From contig JAPTOF010000019.1 of NCBI GenBank assembly GCA_028554755.1, forward strand, positions 4,846,001 to 4,910,000: 64,000 nucleotides of DNA. Reading direction: 5' to 3'. This stretch comes from Cordia subcordata (lineage: Eukaryota > Streptophyta > Magnoliopsida > Boraginales > Cordiaceae). Both the position numbers and the translations under genes were made by a program. Shown piece by piece: positions 48,854-61,140 of this stretch. The first letter of the stretch is position 1; every line of letters begins with the position of its first letter. The notes beneath the pieces are model-generated. The model saw only the letters and a list, made by a program, of their open reading frames with translations, was not told the origin of the DNA and made no database searches.

Positions 48854-51800
48854 TTAGATTGAGTCATTCATGAGAGACATTTTGGGACACGAATGGCCTC
48901 TTATTGGTCTCCTCAATCTTGATCGAACCATGAGAAATTATTAAGAATTGAACTATGGAATTTTATTTTAGAATCAACTAATGTTTTTGGTAGAAAACAT
49001 CCAAAAATTTTATTTATTAATTTTTGAATTTATAATTTGTCAACATTCTCTCAGAGTTGTTTATTATCAATGTGCATGTGAGAATTATTCTTGTGCATGT
49101 GAAAATTATTCTTTAACTGAACCAGTTACCAAGAAACCCTATTTCTGACATTAAAACCAAATCTCGCGTCAATGTAGTAATTTTCCATCTCCTATGGTGC
49201 ACTCAGCCTTCTGTGGAAACTCGTAAATGGAGTAATTGATAACCTTTTTCGTTTGGAAAAAGAAAAAACCACAATCCCGAAGTCAATCTTTCAACCCTAA
49301 TACATTCAAACCCAGGTCATTAATTTTCTAACCAAAAAAAAAAATCACTTTTAAAGAAAATAGTTTCTACCATTCCAACGAGCAAGACTTGTGATGCAGT
49401 CTATGCCATGCCACCATTCAGGAATGAGATTATCCTGTTTCTATGCTACAGGAATGCAATCTTTTCTTTGCTTTTTGTTGGGGTTTTGAGTTTAGGCTGT
49501 TGGAAAATTTCTTTTTAAAGTGAACTATTATTAATTATTTTTTATTTTATAAAATAGGCTGAATATCTGATTCACAAGTTGGAATTTGTGATCATATTAG
49601 TTTTAGCCCACCTCATAAATTCATACGATTTTTTTTGTGCGTAGGCCCATATATTCTGATAAATTTTATTATGGGTGGGACTGTCAGAATTTATTATAAA
49701 TAAGGCTAGGTCTCCTATCCTACTCTTAACTCTAGCAGTTGCTCCCATAAGCATCTATTAATATTGAGTAGAGCAAGTAGAGGAAGATCTACGCCTAGAC
49801 TAGGTGATAGTTATTTCTTAAACAAATTTTAATAATAATGACTCAAACAGGTACGTGCTTCGGTTATCGATTTTAACTTTAAATTTTATATTGTAAGTTC
49901 ATGTATAATTATTTGCGTTTACACAGACATGATGAAATTAATATTAACTATATTATCTCTTGAGTGATGAAGAAGGTTAAGGTTTAATTCCAAGCAAAAG
50001 AAAAAAAAAACAAACATTTGAGCTTCATGAAAGCCCACTTTACCAAAGATTTAGTGATGAAGTAGTATGTCTCTTATTTTTAGTGTAAGTAAGTCGGATC
50101 AATTTCCATTAGTTATAATGTAATCGATCTCTGGCTTCCGACAAAATTAAAAAAGGCCCACTTTACCCTCAAACTTGTCAACGTCTCGTCAGGCATATTG
50201 GTGACAGAAAATATTTCATGAAAAAACAGATTGATTGGAAGCAAGAAAGGAACTCGCATGTATAATTGTCTGCACTTCATTTGAGAAAGTTGAGTATATA
50301 TTTCACATCCTAACAGCAATGATTGAGTGCTTATCCGTAAGCCCTTTTTTTTAACTTTCGAATCTTTCTTTTATCCTTCCTGTGTGCTGCTGCTGTTGCT
50401 GTCGAATATTATTTGCATTTTGCTGTGTGTACCACGTACCCTGTGCAGACCCCATGGATATATCAGTGAAGTTTCCTTTGGGGCCATACGTACTATTTAT
50501 GGCATAACATAACCAGGCAAGCAGTACCACACGCACTCCTCTGAACCCGTACTTGATTGCTTACTTTTGGCACTGAGTTTAAGCTCCGTCCCCTTCATCC
50601 AAGAGATCTAGTGAAGAGGATAGCCCAACAAGCAGCTGCTAGTTTAGCTCTATTTTCATGATTCCGTTTCAACTCCTAGCCTGTTATGTTAATATATTAA
50701 GCCTAATTAATTAACTTATAACGATATAGTAATGAACACAATATCGTGGATTAAGTTTTTCATAAAACTAATATGAAAACAAGGCATTAAAAGACGACGT
50801 GTTCATTTACTTCAGCCAATTGAGTAAAGTTAGTTTCAAAGAGGAAAAATCGGCGTAATGTTAAACATTTATCTACAATTACAGTAGCTCAAAGCATTTA
50901 TGCATGTCGTATGCTCCTTAGTGGTCCGAATCATGTGGACATTCTTGCTTCATTGTCACAATTGATCAAGTCAAACAACCTTGTACATACCAACCTATTG
51001 CTAGGTTGCTTCCCACATGGCTCCAATGAAAAAATGCCACAAACACGATAACACGAGGAAAAAGTAAAAGAATATAAATATATTCTGCATTTTCTTCTAG
51101 GCAAGAATAAGAATATTATTGTACAACGCCAAAATTTTGGTTGGCCAGATGTATTCTTGGTCTTGTATAAAATTTTGCCTGACAAATGCTAGATTTTCTT
51201 TTTTCTTTTTTTTTTTTTTGTGGGTCTGTCGGGTAAGTAGAGAAAAGAGACCAATGCTAGATTTTATTTATATTCTCATTACTTATTATTTCTTACTTTA
51301 CATTTATGTTTGTATTTGGTAAAAGCTTATTATAAGATGCTTATTAATTAAATGTTTTATATAAAAAATTATAATTTGTTTAAAATTTTTATAAAATACT
51401 TATAATAAAATGTCTTATAATATAAGATAAAAAAGACAATAAACACAGCCTCCTACATGTGAATAAGAAAAGTATTTTTATAATAAGATTATTCCAAACA
51501 TAGAATTAGTTGGCACAATGATCTAATTATTTTTTTTATTTTTCTATTTTCTTTTGACGTAATAGATAGTTAAGTATATGCATAAAAGGTTCTAAATAAA
51601 AATGAAAAAAGATGGTATAAGACGATGCTCTTAAAAGAAATAAGACCCCTCTAATTTTTTCAGCTTTGCCTCCAAAGAAAAAAAAAATGAAATAAGACGA
51701 TCAAGCGTGACTTGTTCTACAGTAGAACTATTGTGTGGAAATATGTAGAATTTGCAAACTGAAAATGTTGCAATGAATAGGACGGGTACAGAATTGAAGA

Positions 51801-53330
51801 GAAGCCGACTGAGAAAGAAAAGGTTGAAGGGGAAGGAGGAGACAGAATGGAGAGAAAAGACAAAGCGCTCCAATCCCTTGGCAAATCCAAAGCCTAGGCG
51901 GCGCCACCGACGCCATATGTGACGTCCTCGACAATGTCCTCTATTTTGTCATCATCTTCTTCTTCATCCTGATCACCTCTCTCACAGCCAAAAAGAAAAA
52001 TAAATATCGAAGAAAAAATCTCACCTCTCTCCTTAATTCCTTTTCACTTTTTTTTTTCTTTACCAGGAGACCAATGCCAGTTAAACGCTCACTCTCTTAA
52101 ATAAAGTTTCACCACGTCTGTCTTTCTCCAAACGGACTCCTTTTCACTCTCTTATGTCAGCTGGCGTGTTGGCCATTGGTTTTACTGCAAAATTTCCCAT
52201 AATGTCAAGATTATGCATGTTGCAATCATGATTATAACATTTTGCAGTATTGGTGTAGGAAAATGGTATTTTCTGTTAGCATGTAGTGCCTTTACTTTTC
52301 ATGGTTAGTGATCACTACGTTGTATATATCCATGTAACAGTTGAATCACAACAATGGATGATATACTTATCGGGATTAATCCACTCAATACTAATGAAAG
52401 TGAAGTTTTAGATATCGTAAAGAACAAAAACTATGGAGATTTTCATATCCCGAAAACATTAAAAACGACATAATAATCATGACAAGAAACAAATTTATCA
52501 GTCTACGATCACCTCTCTATTAACTTCCACCACTTGTCTTCACACTTCCTAAGCATTAGATTGATATGAAATTAAAACTCTCATGTGTTTCTTTCTTTGT
52601 CGACAACATGAGTATTACTTAGTGTGTTTTAATTTCAAGAAACGAAAACTTTAAATCCAACCCGATTCTGCTTTCAACTTTATCTTTGTTGATATACCTT
52701 TTTTTTTTTCTCCCAAGGATGGCAACGCTAGGGAGGTGAAATGATCATTTTAGGGCTCACATCCTCTCCTAGGCGTTTCCTATAGTATTTGGTAGATCCT
52801 TAAAAGTATGTATCTATTAGATAGGGTTAGTCCGAAATTTGCATGTCAAGCATCACATCTAGTTGCTTCTCTATAAATTTACTATATTATTCCTCCACAA
52901 AAGGTGAAAGAGGTCCAATCCCATCTATTGTATAAAACTATTGATCTACTGTATAATCATTTGAGAGTTAATCTTAATCTCAAAAGTTGTTGCGCCTTAT
53001 CTATTTGTTTCTTGTGGACCTTTATAAAATGCTCTAACTTCTGCCACATTATTAATGCTCAACTCAATATTAGCAGCAAATCCAAAAATCAGTCTACCAT
53101 ATTAGTGCTTTACCAATTTCTTTTGAAGTTAACCGATGAAGAGAAGAATTTTCAATCTAAATTTGCACTCGTAAATGCCTTCTCAACAGGTGACAAACCT
53201 TTTATCTGCTCTGCCTCTCGTTATCATTCTCCATCGACCAATTAACAAATTCCAGATTAATAAACAAATTAAAGATTATTCGTATTATAATTCCGCAAAT
53301 TAAGAATTCTCATTGTAGCACCCTTGTTCT
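48854..53330. other. Intergenic DNA upstream of RAM1
   Basis: 4.5 kb without a recognisable gene. A stretch from 49498 starts TGTTGGAAAATTTC, like the left end of many plant copia LTRs, with a leader-like segment near 49690-49800, but no right border or partner LTR was found. Other parts are AT-rich; 51310-51430 is weakly mirrored around TATAA-rich sequence. Confidence 0.4.
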
Positions 53331-53818
53331 CATCTGAGCCGGCCCGAGGAAGTGGGTCCCACCCGCGCTAACATGCAAAAGAAGTACAGTTAATTAGAAA
53401 AAAAAAATAGATATTAAAACTGGCCAATGGGCAAATTGCATAGGTACCATGTCGTAGGAAATAACTATAACATAGGCGAGGTGATACAGAGGAGGTGATA
53501 ATTCACTAGTGTCCACACACGTGAGATTGAAGATGCAGTTTGTCTTTTCTCCTGTTTCTTTTTTCTCGTGAAACAATCTGGACAAACAGACCCCAGCCCA
53601 ATGTGGAGATATAAAAGGAGGGCCACACACAAACTTGGCTTTAATTTTTGTAAATTTTCATGCAAAAAAAACACTGATATGAGAGCAATCAAACTATATT
53701 CTTGATCCATCTTTTCCCTCTGTGAGAGCTTATAGTGTATGGTACTTCTCTAGCTAAAAAGCTTGGTTTTAGGCATCTGGGTATATATAGATAGAATATT
53801 ATAGGTACACTAAACACC
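53331..53818 (+). promoter_or_regulatory. RAM1 proximal promoter and leader
   Basis: TATAAAAG at 53610-53617, with a CCAAT-like CCCAATG just upstream (about 53598), suggests transcription starting near 53640 and a leader of about 175 bases. The palindrome GCCGGC lies at 53338-53343, about 480 bp before the ATG. As I recall, the CYCLOPS response element reported in the Lotus RAM1 promoter (AMCYC-RE) contains this palindrome; whether this copy is the counterpart is inference. Confidence 0.55.
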
Positions 53819-56149
53819 ATGGCGAGTCTAAAGAGTGAAAACTCATACAGTAAACTACCTCCAACTTCATCAACTGAATCAGTAACAGAATACAAGAAAA
53901 CCCCTTTATCGTCCGACCTCGAAGAAAATAGTTTAATCCCATCAAGTCTAAGTTTTCCATCCCAAAAATTTCTTGGTGATGGTGAATGCCAATCGTCAGA
54001 TAATGCATTATGGGATCCATATTTTCCTGATCAACTTGAGGGGGATTTCATGCTTTACTCACCAGTAAGGAACATTTCCTCTCCACAAACTTCAAACTAC
54101 AACTCTAGTTACAGCTTTGCTCAAGCAATGTATGCACAGAGCCTTGTGGGGTGCTCTCCACCTAGGAATATGTCATCTCCAAGGGGCCTTTATAGCAGCT
54201 CGGGTAAAGGAAAGGGACTAAGCCCTCTCCATAAGGTTTTCAACTCTCCAAACAATCAGAATATGCAAATAGAGAACATTTCCTCGCTCTCCGCCCTCGA
54301 GAGCTTGTTTGTCGATGAATTTAATTATGGAAAATATGATGATGATATCATATCATCATACTCAACTATTAAAACCTCCGATGCTCGATGTTCTTCTGAG
54401 TTTTTTGAGCGCCTGAATGTTCCAGAATTGATGGACTGCGTAACATTGCCAGACTCTTCTAGATTTTCTGGATCAATGGGCGAAACATCGGCTCCAGGGG
54501 GTTCACAACTGAGTGTAGAGAACGGTACTTATCAGATGGAGATTCCAGACCTTGCACCATTATCGCAACAGTTACAGCGAGAACGCCTTCAAGAAAGGCA
54601 ACAAGATCAGCAAGAACAACAAGGGAATCAGCAGCTGCAGCAGTTACAGCAAGCACCACCATTACGAGCACATCATCAGCAGGCACAGAACATGAATCAC
54701 TGTATGATGGTTCCTCATACTATGGGACCTGAGCAGGTAGAGATCTCTAATACCTTATGATACAATTAATATAATAAATAAATTAAATATACTAATATCC
54801 TCTTTATAAAAGCTTTTACATAAGGTGATAATTTTAAAATGGTATCAGAACTAGAAATCAAATGGTCTCAACGTCAACCGTTTAAAAAACATTAAAATTG
54901 TCCACTTGCAAGGCTAAAAACAATCCTGCCTACACGTGACGTGTTAATACAGTAAACAAATGCATCAATATCCTCTCTACGGCAAACTCCTCTGGTGATT
55001 GACTTGATATTGCACTTGCTTTTACAGGAACAGGATAGTGGGCTGCAACTGGTGCACCTCCTCCTCGCCTGCGCGGAAGCGGTGGCGAAAGAGGATTACA
55101 TGTTAGCCAGGAGATATCTCCACCATCTCAACCGAGTGGTGATGCCCCTGGGTGATTCCATGCAACGCGTCGCCGCTTGCTTCACCGACGCCCTAAGTGC
55201 AAGGCTTGCTGCAACACTAACGAGAAAATCTGACATCTCAACCTCAAAACCCTTCAATCTTTTCCCTCCTAACTCGCTAGAGATCCTCAAGATTTACCAG
55301 ATTCTTTACCAAGCTTGCCCTTACATCAAATTTGCCCACTTCACAGCTAATCAAGCAATATTCGAGGCATTTGAAGCTGAAGAGCGCGTCCATGTTATCG
55401 ATCTTGATATCCTCCAAGGGTATCAATGGCCTGCTTTCTTACAAGCTCTGGCTGCTAGACCTGGTGGCCCTCCATTTCTCCGCATAACCGGAGTCGGCCC
55501 TTCGCCTGAATCCGTCCGAGAAACCGGCCGATGTTTAACCGAATTAGCCCAATCTCTTCACGTCCCGTTTGAATTTCATCCAGTCGGAGAACAACTGGAG
55601 GACCTAAAACCCCACATGTTTAACAGAAGGGTCGGCGAAGCCTTAGCAGTGAACTCAGTTAACCGACTCCATCGTGTTCCAAAACATTGTTTGGGGAATT
55701 TACTCGCCATGATCAGAGACCAAGCACCAAACATAGTAACCATTGTAGAGCAAGAAGCAAGCCATAACGGACCCTACTTTTTGGGCCGATTCCTTGAAGC
55801 ATTACACTATTATTCAGCGATCTTCGACTCATTGGACGCGACTTTTCCGGCCGATTCTGCTCAGAGGGCAAAAGTAGAGCAGCACATATTCGCACCGGAG
55901 ATAATGAACATCGTGGCGTGCGAGGGGCCGGAGAGAGTGATGAGGCACGAGAGGCTGGAGAAATGGAGGAAGATCATGGAAGGGAAAGGGTTCAAAAGCG
56001 TACCAGTGAGTGCAAACGCAGTGACCCAATCCCGAATCTTGTTGAGTTTGTATTCATGTGATGGGTACAGATTGACAGAGGACAAGGGTTGCTTGCTTCT
56101 GGGGTGGCAAGATAGAGCCATTCTTGCGGCTTCTGCATGGCGCTGCTAA
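53819..56149 (+). CDS. RAM1: GRAS transcription factor RAM1 (arbuscular mycorrhiza regulator)
   Basis: Two exons, 53819-54736 and 55028-56149, giving 679 residues. The N-terminal half is poorly ordered but carries stretches I recall from legume RAM1: [24 protein letters not shown] and [17 protein letters not shown], then a Gln-rich segment (about 255-300). The GRAS domain starts near residue 307: LHRI ([20 protein letters not shown]), VHIID-type motif [15 protein letters not shown] (about 427), PFYRE region ([20 protein letters not shown], about 550) and SAW ([17 protein letters not shown], ending the protein). RAM1 acts downstream of CCaMK-CYCLOPS-DELLA and activates arbuscule and lipid-supply genes (RAM2, STR, FatM); plants that lost the symbiosis usually lack it. 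The ATG has a strong context (ACCATGG). No breaks seen. Confidence is high for GRAS, nearly as high for RAM1. Confidence 0.93.
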
Positions 56150-57484
56150 TCTTTTACGTGAATGACTGTGTGATTTTTTCTTACATGAACAAAAAATAAT
56201 AATAAAAATATATAAATCTGAAAAAAAAACTTTCCAGGGCCCGGAGAGTACAAAGTGGCTACTGCAATAGAAAGATTCGTCTTCTCTGTTCGCATGCATG
56301 GAAAAGGACACCTTCAGGATATTAGGTCGTTGAAAGATTATGTTGATATTTTAATGTCTTAATTATTAAATCCATATCATTTATTTGGTGGATTTAAAGA
56401 ATCAAAGAGTCAAAACAGAATTAGGAGAGTTGCTGAACTCCGTCCCTCGTGTCGTAATTGTTGGACTTTCGGCATTTATATAGTAGAGTTGCCTGATTAG
56501 AATTTGTCATTTGCACTATTTTTATCAGATAAAAAGATACTGCTAAAAACAAGGTAATATCTAACTTCGTTCTTTTATAATCATTTAGGTTTTTTAACTT
56601 AAAATAAGCTACGTTTTGCTTAGTCTTGTAGATCACAAAAAGTACATAGAAACTTAGAAATAACCTGAGAGGAACAGAAATCTAGCTTTTCAGTTATGAA
56701 CCAAAACAAATTTGTGATACGGCGTAAGATTTGATGCTTCTGTCAATGCATTATGACTAAAGCTAACTTTGTTAATGGTGATTAATCCAATCAGTTCGTC
56801 CACGTTGGCCAGATATGATAATTTTAATTTTTTATGACGATATAATTGTTTGAAAATCTTTTTGTTCGATAGAATGATTGAGAGGAGGGTGATGTCATCC
56901 CTGAGTGCCCAATGTAGCCCAGCTAGATGAGCTGGATGTCTACCTAGGGTCAAGATGGCCGTTCGCCTAGGGGCCCGGCTTGGCCCAACAAAGCCGTTGT
57001 CCCTAAAAGAGACTGAGCCCATTTATTGCTAATAATGTTGACTAATAATGTTGATGTATATTTTTGTTTTTTAATTTTCACATCTTCATGTCTCACTTTG
57101 AAATACTTTTGCATTCAAATTAAATTTGAAATATGCCAACTCCAAAAATAACAATGAAAAGATGAAAATTCGAAAGATAAAGGATAACGAGAAAGAGTCT
57201 CTTAAAACCTAGGCCCTTTGCATAAAAGGGGGAAAAAAAAAGGAGACGTCAAAAGCAGATTTGAAATAAGAGCACGCTGTCTTCGTGTTCGAGACCAAAG
57301 ATATAGCCAGAAAGAAATATTGCTCACCACGAATAATAATTAGACAACAAGAGAGTAGCCTGATTTGCTGGCCAATGCCATGTATATATTTTAGCACCAA
57401 ATAAAATGCAACATTTCTTCCAGGGAGCCCCATAGATATACTTGTATATGAAAAGATTGCTGCCTACAGATGTACAGGGAGCAT

Positions 57485-57543
<59 letters not shown>

Positions 57544-57696
57544 GACGTGTATATCATGAGAACATTCAACTGATGCAGTGAAAGGCTTTCCACCAAATAT
57601 TAACAAGCAGGTCTGATATGGTTCACAAATTATTGTCCCTTCCAACCATCCAAATCCACAGCCCAGATATAATTCAGGAACTTCACAAACTTACAC
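56150..57696. other. Convergent 3' flanks of RAM1 and MUB
   Basis: RAM1 3' UTR on the left and MUB 3' UTR on the right, with AT-rich intergenic DNA between. A long TA microsatellite occupies about 57487-57540. No gene recognised. Confidence 0.5.
57487..57540. repeat. TA microsatellite downstream of MUB
   Basis: About 27 TA units without interruption. It yields artefactual reading frames of alternating Ile-Tyr. Confidence 0.97.
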
Positions 57697-60271
57697 TCAC
57701 AATATGGTACACGAACATATGTTCGTCTTTGGAGCTTCGTCAATCTTCTTTTCTGTAGCACAAGAAGTTACCAAATTTCAGCAGCTATATTTGAAAGATG
57801 AAATTTATTGTAATACTTAGGCCTTTTCGGAATATGAGTGTAAGGAAATAGCTTTCCCTTATGAAACAAAACAATGGTAAAACAAAAATCAAGGTAGAAT
57901 GTCTTCACTGTCACGCACTAAGATCCCTGCATGTACTCACACAGGCCGATTAGAGTTTGATCTTTCCATTGTACGAATAGGTAGTATAATGAAGACCAGA
58001 GAAGAATGCAGAAACTGTCTGAGATAAAGATACAGGCTCATTTAGCAAAAAGAAAAAGAAATTAAAAAAAAAAAAAAAAACTCTTTCTCCTCTTTCTCTG
58101 TGTTCCACCCCGACCCCCAAATCTCCTTGGGGGACCAAACTGTATGAAATAGTGAAAAATTACTTCCTCAGAATGTAAATTTTGAAATGCCTTCTTTGCA
58201 TATTGTGGATGCACCACCAACGCTTTGCCACCGAGTACTTATGAGAAGTTCCATAAATTTGATGACAATTGGTGTGCTCTTTAAGCTTTCATTAAGCATT
58301 CTATGGTCTTTATGCCTGATTATCATCTTCTTGGGAACTTGTGTATTAACGAGGTGAAGTGTACACTAAATGAATCAAGTGATATTGGAAGTTAAAAGGT
58401 AAGCTGCACCAAGGAGGAAAACCTCAATTCAAACATAGCAATCCTCAATAACATGTAAGCAAGACTGAATGCCTGAACAAATAAAAAATCTATAACCCAG
58501 AATCCAAAAATATTATAGACTTGTTCCAGTAATCTAGTGAATAAGATTTCGTTATTCATGCAAACCTAAGTTTGGCCAACTCAACTACTCTTAGAGGTTC
58601 AATAATAGAACAGTGTTCTCTTAAGGACCAGAGTAAAAATCAATTTTATTCCTCTTCTCCTTTCTGAAAGAACATAAAACAATAAATTACATGTGCATTT
58701 ATCCCATAAGTAATATAAGCAAAGCAAACCATTATGACCATGAATAGCATTACACAGGAGGTCAAACATATTCTCTGTAGTTTTCAAGGACAGCATTGAA
58801 GTTCCATTTTCACACTCAATGAGTAGTAAGATAAATAATGGAATTAGATAAAAACACATCATAGCAACTCTAGTGGCAAGATGAAACTACCTGTCTTAGC
58901 TTTAGCTAGAGATGGCTGTACAACAGCGTGCATAGTGATAACGCCTTTCGGTAGCTCTCCAAATGGCATCTTGCATTGACTAACAGTCTTATTGTTTTCC
59001 AGTATTTTTCCGGCACTTATCAATTTGATATCATTTGCTACCTTCGGTGCAATTTTCTTATCTGAAACAAAAGAACAGATTTACAATCAATCAGGAAAAT
59101 CGGGGTATGAAAACATATCAAATAATTAAAGATATTTGGTTCACATTCCTATCGGAACGAGATTTCAGTTCACAGTGCTTTCCAGAGGTAGCCAATATAG
59201 ATCATGGTAATACAAAAAATAATTAGAGTAAATTTTTCAGCATTGTCCTGGTAATTAGTTCAAAATTTTCAGCATTGTCCTCGTTATTAGTTCATGATTC
59301 GCCAGGCATCCAGCTTTAAACTGGTGCCTTAGTTGCATATTGTTCGAAGGTTCAGTTGCCAACAAGTTTCTTGTCTTAGAATTCAAGGTATCTCTTGGTT
59401 CTTCTTGACACACTCTCCCTAAGGCTACCACATGGCTTATTCACTTACACTAAGAGGGTTTTTGGCTTTGCTTCTTTGATACTTATAAGCACCTAAATAG
59501 TAAAAAAGCATGTGAGAGGATGCTTTTTTTTAGGTGCTTATAAGTACCCAAAATAAGCAAAGCCAAACACCCTCTAAGTCCATACAACCAAAAGAGACCG
59601 TGGACATTTATTATTAAGTAAAAACTTGAGATATACTGAACCCATAACCAGGTCAACAATAACATATTTCATTCAACACAAGGTTCCAAAACAGATATAG
59701 TGTTGGTGAATTTACTACATCTTCACAAAGTCAACAATGACACATTGCATTCAATACAAAGTTCCAGAAACAGCTAAGATAGTGGTGAATCACTATATCT
59801 TAACATACATATCATGTACAATTATCAAAGGGTCGAGTTGAAATACATCCTTTCACCCTTGTACCCGATAAAAATAACTCAGTCCTCATGGCTAGGAAAA
59901 CTTAAAATCCCAGCTGTATCAAAGACATTAAATGATTTTTACACTTCTTGATAAGGTTTCACGTCTCCATGTAACTGAACATGATATAACAAAATAATAC
60001 CGCATTATTTCGTAAAAAATGGTAAGACACTTCCTCGTACCAGCATATAAGAAAGGTTTTGTACACCGAGCTACTCTATAGATGCATAATTTACAGCATA
60101 TTAATAGGATAAAAAGCAAGAGAGAAATAGAAAACCTTTGGGCCACTCAGCGACGATTCTCTCCTTAAGCATCGCCACTGTGGACGCCGGCGAGTATCGA
60201 AAGGGACCGATGTCAGAGCCATCGTATAATCGGAATTTAAGCTCCACCAATTCCAATTCCTCTTCCGGCAT
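57697..60271 (-). CDS. Membrane-anchored ubiquitin-fold protein (MUB)
   Basis: Three coding exons in minus order: 60271-60136, 59061-58891 and 57752-57697, giving 120 residues. It begins MPEEELELVELKFRLYDGSDIGPF and continues with the ubiquitin-like core (STVAMLKERIVAEWPK, IKLISAGKILENNKTV, LPKGVITMHAVVQ). It ends EAPKTNICSCTIL, where the final CTIL is a CaaX prenylation signal (Leu last favours geranylgeranylation) and the preceding Cys may be palmitoylated. MUBs sit at the plasma membrane and bind group VI E2 enzymes; they are not conjugated like ubiquitin. The start follows a likely 5'-UTR intron (acceptor at 60284-60285, leader exon from 60494). An in-frame ATG four codons upstream (60283) straddles that acceptor and is less likely. 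Intron 1 contains a hairpin MITE. Confidence 0.92.
59454..59574. mobile_element. Hairpin MITE, copy 2, inside MUB intron 1
   Basis: 121-bp element closely similar to 10960-11077 (same order of GGCTTTGCTT, CTTATAAGCACCTAAAT, GCATGTGAGAGG and the mirrored arm AAATAAGCAAAGCCAAAC). It is flanked by TAA at 59451-59453 and 59575-59577. It sits in the 1.07-kb intron between the first two coding exons of MUB, well away from splice sites. Confidence 0.88.
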
Positions 60272-60580
60272 TTGCCTCCACACCTAAAAACACACACAGA
60301 CTCACTGCTATCCAATCAACCACCTATACCAACCAAACCAACCAACGAATCCAATACGCTTTTATTCCAAGAATACCTAACCCCAAAACAAACTTAATTA
60401 GTAGAAAATCTTAATTACAGCTACTTAAAAAGCTAAAAATTAAATGGAAAAATAAATTTCATTATACAAATGATTATGCAAGTAAGATCATACCTGTGAA
60501 TCTTTGAAAATGAATCATCAAAAAGAAAGCGAGTAAACTTGGAGAAACCCTAGAACCGATCTTCAACTGCACTGTGAATT
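60272..60580 (-). promoter_or_regulatory. MUB 5' UTR intron and leader exon
   Basis: The minus strand shows a likely leader exon from about 60570 to 60494, containing AGGGTTTC, then a donor (GTATGATCTT) at 60493 and an acceptor (TTTTTAG) at 60284-60285, 12 bases before the ATG. A 5'-UTR intron is common in plant housekeeping genes. Confidence 0.5.
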
Positions 60581-61140
60581 ATATTAGTTAATAGTTTATC
60601 CATGTGAAATTTTGAAATGTGAAAATGACTGAAGTCTATCACTACTACTGTAATGTCAGCTGCGTGCTTTTTTCTATTTTATTTCCTTTTTGTTTTTCTT
60701 TTTTCTTCTTCTTCTTTTTGTTTGTATTTTTTCACTTTTTTTTTCTTTTTCTTTTTTGGCGGAGTTGGGAAAGGGAGATTACAGGTTCGAGACTTGTCGG
60801 TGGACGGCAGAAAGTTTTGGCATTAACTACTTACGCTTGCAGTTTAAAAGGTGATGATGATACACTCACCGGGATGTCGCGTCAATTACCATACACTTTA
60901 ACAAAACAAAGAAGGAAAAAAGAAAAAGAAACCTACCCTTGGGGTGAAATACCATACTATTCCCTAAAATTTTCAAATAGATCCCACAATTTTAAAAATT
61001 GTTTATCACACTATTACACTCTTGTACATTATTATTACATCATGACTAATTCACCATCGTCACCAAACTTTCTACCCGTTGCATATATACATATTTTCCT
61101 ATACCTAAAGGAAAACGTATAAAATCCTATAATTTTTAAC
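60581..61140. other. Intergenic DNA upstream of MUB
   Basis: T-rich (CTTTTT runs near 60670-60760) with an open frame that is only low complexity. GGTTCGAGACTTG near 60784 resembles a Pol III B box but has no tRNA body around it. Confidence 0.4.

Noticed and set aside
60784..60796. GGTTCGAGACTTG, similar to a tRNA B box
   Set aside because: No tRNA arms, A box or target duplications around it.
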